This document shows, piece by piece, positions 40,748 to 45,835 of a stretch of DNA of 45,835 nt. Made by a program: the position numbers and the translations under genes. Every line of letters begins with the position of its first letter. Position 1 is the stretch's first letter. The notes beneath the pieces were generated by a model, which saw nothing but the letters and a program-made list of their open reading frames with translations, made no database searches and was not told where the DNA came from. The DNA is from an uncultured Mycoplasma sp. (GTDB taxonomy: Bacteria; Bacillota_I; Bacilli_A; RF39; UBA660), in NCBI GenBank assembly GCA_946500895.1, contig CAMMXG010000010.1, positions 1 to 45,835 of the forward strand. Reading direction: 5' to 3'.

Positions 40748-41596
40748 ATGGGAAATATAGTAACGACAATTAAGAGATTTATATCAAATAAAAATACAAT
40801 TACTATACTTGGTGTGTTACTGGGAATTGTGGTTTTGTATATTGGCTATAATTATAGAGTTGATCAAGCAATTGATACCGTAATGGTGCCATATGCTAGA
40901 CAAACAATTACAGCTACATCAGAAATTACACAAGAAATGATTAACACTACTGAAGTATTAAGGACTTTCGTTTCTTCCAATGATAACTTAATTACACAGA
41001 CATCTCAATTAATTAATAATTCTGATCCAGTATGTGTTGCTTATGGAACTAGTATTCCTGAAGGTGCTTTTTTCTATAGTGAACAGACGATAGAATGTAA
41101 TAGGTTGTCAAAAACAGTTACACAAAATATTCCAGATGGTTATACTTTATTTACAATGTCAGTAAATATTCATACTACATATGGTAATTCAATGTACCCT
41201 GGTGATTATATTGATTTATATGTAAGAATGAATGGAACAGATAATAGAATTGTCTTTGGTAAGTTAATTGAAAGTATTGAAATACTTGATGTTAGAGATA
41301 GTCAAGGAAATAGTGTGTTCTTGACTAGTCAAACCGCAACACCATCAGAATTACTCTTTGCTGTTCCTGATGATTTGTTCTGGTTACTTAGTGTTTCTAC
41401 ACAAATTAGTAGTTTAGAACTTGTGCCGGTACCTAGAAATGCTTCTTATACTAGTAATCCTGGAGAAACATCTGTATCTAGTGAATATTTAAGGAATTTG
41501 ATTCGATCTTATGCTCAAGAAATTCCAGATCAAACAACATCTGGTGGTTCTACAACAACTGGCGGAAATACTAATTCAACAACAACGACAGAATAA
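40748..41596 (+). CDS. CpaB/RcpC-like periplasm-side assembly protein
   Basis: Protein of 282 residues with an N-terminal membrane span (about 19-36, TITILGVLLGIVVLYIGY). The following region has the SAF-like pattern of Flp pilus protein CpaB: VPYARQTITATSEITQEMI, then AYGTSIPEGAFFYSEQTI. A second domain (YTLFTMSVNIHTTYG, MYPGDYIDLYVRM) is typical of the RcpC C-terminus. The last 40 residues are a Ser/Thr/Gly tail. In Gram-negatives CpaB works with the outer-membrane secretin. No outer membrane is expected here, so it may bind wall glycan or guide the fibre instead. AGGAGG lies five bases before the ATG. Confidence 0.75.
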   Translation: MGNIVTTIKRFISNKNTITILGVLLGIVVLYIGYNYRVDQAIDTVMVPYARQTITATSEITQEMINTTEVLRTFVSSNDNLITQTSQLINNSDPVCVAYGTSIPEGAFFYSEQTIECNRLSKTVTQNIPDGYTLFTMSVNIHTTYGNSMYPGDYIDLYVRMNGTDNRIVFGKLIESIEILDVRDSQGNSVFLTSQTATPSELLFAVPDDLFWLLSVSTQISSLELVPVPRNASYTSNPGETSVSSEYLRNLIRSYAQEIPDQTTSGGSTTTGGNTNSTTTTE

Positions 41597-41632
41597 TTTA
41601 AATAAAAGAATAAATAAAAAGGAGGTGCTTAT

Positions 41633-42721
41633 ATGAATGATGCTATATTCTCGCAAATAGACTTTGGCCCACTGAAGGAATTTATCGATATTGATGATAT
41701 TACCGATATTTCTTATACAAATGGTGGACAGTTGTGGTTAAAGAGTTTATCTAAAGGTGTGTATCGTGTTGAAAGACCAGAGATAAATAATGCTTTAATT
41801 GAAAAGCTTGCTTTCCAATGTTCTAATGTAATGGGAAAAACATTCAATATGGCACATCCTTTTTTAGATGCTGAATCAACTGAACTTCGTCTTAATTTCG
41901 TTCATGACTCGGTTGCAACAAACGGAATAGCGCTTGTTATTCGTAAAACTCCTGCTAAAATTCGTTTAAATCGTGAAAAACTTTTAAATGAGGAATATGT
42001 TAGTGCTGATTTACTTGATTTTCTTTTAAATTGTGTTCAAGGGCACGCTAATATAATTGTTAGTGGAGAAACTGGTAGTGGTAAAACTGAGCTTGTAAAA
42101 TATTTGGCTAGTACTACTAAAGAAAATGAAAAGATTATTACGATTGAGGATACTTTGGAGTTACACTTAGATAGAATATTCCCTCATCGTGATATTGTTG
42201 CTATGAAGACGAATAATATTGCTAGTTATTCTGATGTACTTGTTACCTGTATGAGGCAGAACCCTATTTGGATTTTACTTTCCGAAGTTCGTAGTGCAGA
42301 AGCTGTTATGGCAGTTCGTAACTCAATTTCTTCTGGACACCATATTATTTCAACTATCCACTCTGATAAAGCAGCGTTAATACCAATGCGTATGTACAGT
42401 TTGATTGAATCTAATATTGATGTTGAGCAATTTGTTACAACAATTCATAGATATGTACAAATTGGAATTTATGTTAAAGGTTATATGAGTGCTAAGTTTG
42501 GAAGGTTTCAAAGAGAAATTATGGAAATATGTGAATTTTATGTAGATGAAAATAATAAACCTCAGGTTAATACGATTTATCAAAAAACATTAGATGGAAA
42601 GTTCACTTTAAATAATCCAACAAAACATTTAAGAGATTATTTATCAATTCAGGGAGTTATTTTAGATGAAGATTTGTTTCATTTAAATGATAAAAAGCAA
42701 GAGGCAATAGAGACTTTATAG
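41633..42721 (+). CDS. cpaF-like: CpaF/TadA-type secretion ATPase
   Basis: Cytoplasmic hexameric ATPase of the T2SS/type IV pilus family, 362 residues. Walker A is GETGSGKT (145-152). The Asp-box region is TIEDTLELHLDR. Walker B is WILLSEVRSAEA with Glu218, where CpaF usually has IIVGEVRGGEA. The His-box is SGHHIISTIHSD. It lacks the long N-terminal helical domain of many CpaF proteins and begins with a compact 140-residue N-domain. It powers pilin or pseudopilin assembly through the TadB/TadC proteins encoded immediately downstream. AAAGGAGG lies upstream. Confidence 0.9.
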   Translation: MNDAIFSQIDFGPLKEFIDIDDITDISYTNGGQLWLKSLSKGVYRVERPEINNALIEKLAFQCSNVMGKTFNMAHPFLDAESTELRLNFVHDSVATNGIALVIRKTPAKIRLNREKLLNEEYVSADLLDFLLNCVQGHANIIVSGETGSGKTELVKYLASTTKENEKIITIEDTLELHLDRIFPHRDIVAMKTNNIASYSDVLVTCMRQNPIWILLSEVRSAEAVMAVRNSISSGHHIISTIHSDKAALIPMRMYSLIESNIDVEQFVTTIHRYVQIGIYVKGYMSAKFGRFQREIMEICEFYVDENNKPQVNTIYQKTLDGKFTLNNPTKHLRDYLSIQGVILDEDLFHLNDKKQEAIETL

Positions 42722-42734
42722 AAGGAGGGTAATC

Positions 42735-43631
42735 ATGGAATTTGTAATTATATTTCTTATAGCAGTGTTTATTATTATATATCGTAAAAATGATGGCTCT
42801 GAAACCTTTTATAAGTTTGTTAAGTCACAATTTGGAGTTATTTATGAAAAATATGCTCCTTATAGTTATAAAACAATTAGTGCTAAAATGAAAGAATTAA
42901 AGCAAGAATATACCATTAAAGATTATACTTTGCAAATTATTGTAATTGGTGGTATTGCGGCAGCGATTGCTTATTTATATTTTTATAGTTTAATTGTAGT
43001 TATTATTTATGCTGCTATAGCAATTGCTTTAATTCCTTATTTAGCCTTTCTGCGAAGCAAAAGACTTTATAGTGAGTATATATTTGAGCAAATTCAAATA
43101 TATACTACCAATGTTATTATGGAATTTAATACAACACAAAGCTTTGTTAAATCCCTTGAAGGTGTTAGAGATTCTGGAATTTTGGAAGATCCGGTTTTAG
43201 AAGATGTTAAGACTATGATTAATATGTCTTATCAAAATGGTACAATTGATGAATCAATTGAGTATTTTAATCAAAAATATCCTTATTATATGGTAAAAAA
43301 TATGCATCAACTTTTCTTACAAATTACGAAAGAAGGTGCTAAAGATTCTGGAGAATCTTTAGAAAATATGAGTATGGATATCGATGCTTTGGTTGAAGGT
43401 GTTTATCGTGATCAAATGGATAGAAAACAGTTCCATACGAAGTTTATTACCTTCGCTATGGTATTATTTTTACTTGTATTAGTTATGCAAGTGTTGCTTG
43501 GTAAAGAAAGTTATTTGCAGCTTCTAGATTTATGGTATGTTCATATTGTTTTGCATGCTATTATTATCATTAACTGTTATTTCCTTTTATCAGGTGAAAA
43601 ATATTATAATGATAATGTGGGGGTAGAGTAG
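42735..43631 (+). CDS. TadB-like inner-membrane platform protein
   Basis: Protein of 298 residues with a T2SSF-type domain: a single span at 1-15, two spans at about 66-105, a cytoplasmic helical bundle (NVIMEFNTTQSFVKSLEGVRD, IDESIEYFNQKYP) and two C-terminal spans (about 235-285). This is the TadB layout. In Tad systems TadB and TadC form the membrane base on which CpaF acts. GAAGGAGGG lies seven bases before the ATG. It begins 13 bases after the ATPase gene and is followed after one base by the TadC-like gene. Confidence 0.8.
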   Translation: MEFVIIFLIAVFIIIYRKNDGSETFYKFVKSQFGVIYEKYAPYSYKTISAKMKELKQEYTIKDYTLQIIVIGGIAAAIAYLYFYSLIVVIIYAAIAIALIPYLAFLRSKRLYSEYIFEQIQIYTTNVIMEFNTTQSFVKSLEGVRDSGILEDPVLEDVKTMINMSYQNGTIDESIEYFNQKYPYYMVKNMHQLFLQITKEGAKDSGESLENMSMDIDALVEGVYRDQMDRKQFHTKFITFAMVLFLLVLVMQVLLGKESYLQLLDLWYVHIVLHAIIIINCYFLLSGEKYYNDNVGVE

Positions 43632-43632
43632 T

Positions 43633-44421
43633 ATGCAAATAGAAATAGCTGTAATTGCGGTAATTATTTTCTTTATCCTTACTTATAGTGGTAAGATTAG
43701 TATTAATAAGTTAGTTGCTGATAATGAAATGTATTTGCGAAGATTAAAAGAAAGTGATTGGGATTTTTATGTAAAGGCAAAGTATGGTGATTCTGTAAAT
43801 CCGGATTTGCTTTTTAATAAAAGAATAAGAAATACACTTATTGTAACAGTACTTGTATTTTGTTTGCTTATATCAAATATGTCTTATGTTTATGCTTTAG
43901 TTTGTATAGTAGTTGGATTTGCTTTCTTTAAATTAGATTATATTAATTTAAAGAATTATTATAAAAAACATTTGCATGAAATTGATACAATGCTTCCTTA
44001 TTATTTAAAGGGACTTGAAATTTTAATTCAACACTATACGGTACCAGTTGCAATTGGTAAATCTTTAGAGGATGCTCCTGATATTTTTAAGGATGGCTTA
44101 AAAGAACTTATTAGTGCTATTAATGCTGGTGATGATACAATTGAACCTTATATGGATTTTGCAAGAAAGTATCCGGTTCGTGATTCTATGAGAATGATGC
44201 GTTTACTTTATCGTTTAAGTTTAGGTAGACAAGAGAGAAAACAGGAACAATTACTTGCTTTTTCAAGAACAATATCTAATTTACAACAAAAAGCAAGGGA
44301 AACTAAATATAAAAATCGTCTAGATAAGATGGAAGGAAAGACAATGAGTATGCTTATTACCACTGGTTTAGGCGTTATGGTTCTTTTAATCTTTGCAGTA
44401 TTACTACTTATGAATATTTAG
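43633..44421 (+). CDS. TadC-like inner-membrane platform protein
   Basis: Protein of 262 residues, second platform subunit: an N-terminal span (about 3-17), two spans at about 72-102, a cytoplasmic bundle (MLPYYLKGLEILIQHYTVPVAIGKSLEDA, residues 120-150; DSMRMMRLLYRLSLGRQERKQEQL, residues 178-202, quoted as regions) and a C-terminal span (SMLITTGLGVMVLLIFAVLLL). TadB and TadC usually occur as such a pair. The SD is GGGGGTAG at the end of the previous gene. It is the last gene of the operon before the promoter at 44452. Confidence 0.8.
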   Translation: MQIEIAVIAVIIFFILTYSGKISINKLVADNEMYLRRLKESDWDFYVKAKYGDSVNPDLLFNKRIRNTLIVTVLVFCLLISNMSYVYALVCIVVGFAFFKLDYINLKNYYKKHLHEIDTMLPYYLKGLEILIQHYTVPVAIGKSLEDAPDIFKDGLKELISAINAGDDTIEPYMDFARKYPVRDSMRMMRLLYRLSLGRQERKQEQLLAFSRTISNLQQKARETKYKNRLDKMEGKTMSMLITTGLGVMVLLIFAVLLLMNI

Positions 44422-44451
44422 ACAAAAATTGACATAAAAAAGCGTAAAAAC

Positions 44452-44480
44452 TTGACAATATACATAAATTAAGTTAAAAT
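44452..44480 (+). promoter_or_regulatory. Promoter of VirB2-like gene
   Basis: TTGACA (44452-44457), 17 bases, TAAAAT (44475-44480). A second TTGACA lies at 44429-44434, 23 bases upstream, without its own -10. A dedicated strong promoter fits a subunit needed in many copies. Confidence 0.85.
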
Positions 44481-44510
44481 GAATATAGATTTAGAAAGAG
44501 AGGAATGTGT

Positions 44511-44867
44511 ATGTTAATTATGGCACCTTCTATTTGTACAAGCTTATCGCCAATTTGGCAAATTATTGGTTGGGTTTTATGGGTATTTAAAATAGTTATT
44601 CCAATTGTAATCATTGTTTTTGGTATGATAGACTTAGGAAAGGCTGTTGTAGCAAGTAAAGATGATGAGATTAAGAAATCTGTTAAATCTTTAGTTATGA
44701 GAGCTATTGCAGGGGTTATTATTTTCTTTATCCCGACTTTAGTAGGAGCAATATTCAGTTTAGTTGGTGAATTTAATGATAATAGAGCAGAATATGATAA
44801 ATGTTCTGCATGTATTACCAATCCTGGCGGTACTGAATGCGAAGGATACGTTGACGAAGCAAATTAA
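44511..44867 (+). CDS. VirB2/TrbC-like two-span small membrane protein (pilin-like)
   Basis: Protein of 118 residues. ATG 44511 is seven bases after AAAGAGAGG; an ATG two codons earlier is too close. Two membrane spans (about 13-38, IIGWVLWVFKIVIPIVIIVFGM, and 60-82, AIAGVIIFFIPTLVGAIFSLV) are joined by a charged cytoplasmic loop (DLGKAVVASKDDEIKKSVK), as in VirB2/TrbC pilins. A short extracellular tail has a CSAC pair and a further Cys (GTEC). It has its own consensus promoter and terminator right after the Tad-like operon, so it may be an abundant fibre or channel subunit of that machine. Confidence 0.7.
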   Translation: MLIMAPSICTSLSPIWQIIGWVLWVFKIVIPIVIIVFGMIDLGKAVVASKDDEIKKSVKSLVMRAIAGVIIFFIPTLVGAIFSLVGEFNDNRAEYDKCSACITNPGGTECEGYVDEAN

Positions 44868-44872
44868 ATAAT

Positions 44873-44898
44873 AGAATGATGGAAATCATTCTTTTTTT
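44873..44898 (+). terminator. Terminator of VirB2-like gene
   Basis: AGAATGAT (44873-44880) and ATCATTCT (44885-44892) with a GGAA loop, then seven T residues. Confidence 0.9.
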
Positions 44899-45000
44899 AA
44901 TTTTTAAAATTTTTTGGAATCACTTGACATCGTTCGACAAAAATCAATACTTCCTTGTGTTAAGATAGAAACTAAATCTTAATGAAAGGAAGTGATTAAT

Positions 45001-45835
45001 TTGAATATTAAGATTTTTAAAAATTTAACCGATGATATTTGTTTTAAACATTTATTCAAAGAAGAAATCTTTTTAAGTGATTTTTTAAATTCTTTCTTTG
45101 ATTATATTGGTGTAAAGAAAAAAGTAGTTGGTCTTAAAGTAACAGCAGAGAGTGAAATGCATGGAAGTAAAAGAAACAAAAAAATATTTTATGGTGATAT
45201 TCTAGCATACTTAGATATTGATGAAATCGTATCTTTAGAAATGTATACTTATTTTCGAGAAAGAGAATTTAAGAAAAGTTTATCTTATTTAGCTAGAACA
45301 TTTTCTGATCAATTAGAACGAGGAGAAGATTATTTACTAGCTAAAAAAGTGATTAGTATTAATTTAATGGAAGAAAACTATCATTTAAATAATTTTCAAA
45401 TATTCAATAATTATGGATTTGTAAACAAATTCAATTATGGAAGAATGAAAGATGAATACTTAGAAATGTATTTAATTAGACTTGATTTAGTAAAGGAAAT
45501 GGTATACAATAAGATTGAAAGCAGATTTGAGAAATGGCTCAAATTTATAAAGGCAGGTAGTGTAGAAGAAATGAAAAAAATAGCAGAAGGAGATGAGAAC
45601 ATGGAAAGAGCATTAGCATTTATGGAGAGATTTGTAAATGATGAAGAAGTTAGAGGAATCTACGATAAAATAAATGATGTAGAAAGAGATGCAAAAGAGC
45701 GAGGAATGGCTGAAGGATTAGCCGAGGGAAAAGCTAAAGGATTAGCTGAAGGATTAGCTGAAGGAATAAACAAAACAGCAAAATATAATGTACCCATAAG
45801 AGTGGACACAATTAGAAGAAGGTATCCAATAAAAT
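45001..45835 (+). CDS. Rpn-family PD-(D/E)XK nuclease / transposase-like, partial
   Basis: Open to the window end, 278 codons visible. TTG at 45001 follows AAGGAAGTGATTAATT. The start NIKIFKNLTDDICFKHLFKEE and the core GDILAYLDIDEIVSLEMYTYFRER match Rpn/PDDEXK_2 proteins, recombination-promoting nucleases often annotated as transposases. The usual E-x-Q after the strand is here EMY, so the catalytic set is partly changed. The C-terminal half holds the common AEGLAEGKAKGLAEGLAEG repeat (about 238-257). After INKTAK the sequence departs from the family's usual AKKMLxEG ending, which may mark an insertion (see findings). Confidence 0.8.
   Translation, partial: MNIKIFKNLTDDICFKHLFKEEIFLSDFLNSFFDYIGVKKKVVGLKVTAESEMHGSKRNKKIFYGDILAYLDIDEIVSLEMYTYFREREFKKSLSYLARTFSDQLERGEDYLLAKKVISINLMEENYHLNNFQIFNNYGFVNKFNYGRMKDEYLEMYLIRLDLVKEMVYNKIESRFEKWLKFIKAGSVEEMKKIAEGDENMERALAFMERFVNDEEVRGIYDKINDVERDAKERGMAEGLAEGKAKGLAEGLAEGINKTAKYNVPIRVDTIRRRYPIK

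Noticed and set aside
1-45835. Mollicutes-type genetic code with TGA as Trp
   Set aside because: Suggested by the YAFA tmRNA tag and low GC, but genes end correctly at TGA (10912, 25170) and Trp is encoded by TGG throughout.

Overview
The window is low-GC DNA from a Firmicutes-type chromosome, most likely an uncultured gut Bacilli lineage of the RF39/Erysipelotrichales kind. The support is strong AT bias, Shine-Dalgarno led genes, a T-box leader, YtxH, RNase J and Cse60-type genes, and a tmRNA whose tag ends in YAFA as in Mollicutes. TGA is used as a stop (genes ending at 10912 and 25170), so the standard bacterial code applies. The lineage assignment is inference.

Layout. (1) 1-4100: one end of a prophage. 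A CATA/TATACA microsatellite leads into two paralogous tail-collar proteins, a third tail protein, an XhlA-like protein with an apparent AUA start, a holin, a 64-residue Acb2-like cyclic-nucleotide sponge, a small acidic protein and a CHAP/LysM endolysin. A small reverse-strand gene and an XRE regulator with paired palindromes follow. The prophage abuts the 3' end of ssrA (tmRNA, 4144-4514, minus), a classic integration site. (2) 4561-10912: a tail-anchored protein, an XRE regulator, a NodB-like remnant, and a three-gene operon around an SF2 helicase with eight 76-residue helicase-associated repeats. (3) 10941-15510: an RNase J paralogue with degraded metal ligands, a ferritin-like helical protein, a lipoprotein and a tightly packed envelope operon ending in a YtxH protein. 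(4) 15545-19800: two large surface proteins (TasA-like/fibronectin/DUF6273-like; InlB B-repeats). (5) 19801-22394: a T-box controlling an M29 aminopeptidase and tyrS. (6) 22467-35604: small surface proteins, a dinD gene with an early stop behind a LexA-like box, pncC, a Cse60 homologue, a MurJ/SpoVB flippase, trmB coupled to a protein with two HEPN motifs, a divergent sortase B/substrate pair, a LysRS fused to a tRNA-binding domain, and a YfcC-like carrier. (7) 35661-44898: a Tad/type IV pilus-like export locus (giant Cys-rich secreted protein, TadE-, CpaB-, CpaF-, TadB- and TadC-like proteins), then a VirB2-like small membrane protein with its own promoter. (8) 45001-end: a partial Rpn-family nuclease gene, possibly interrupted by an IS end.

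Best candidates for new biology: the monoderm Tad-like locus with its 1286-residue Cys-rich cargo; the dual-HEPN protein next to trmB; the Acb2-like protein in the lysis cassette; the sortase fused to a large cytoplasmic domain beside an NSETG substrate; and the HA-repeat helicase operon with recent in-frame repeat duplication.
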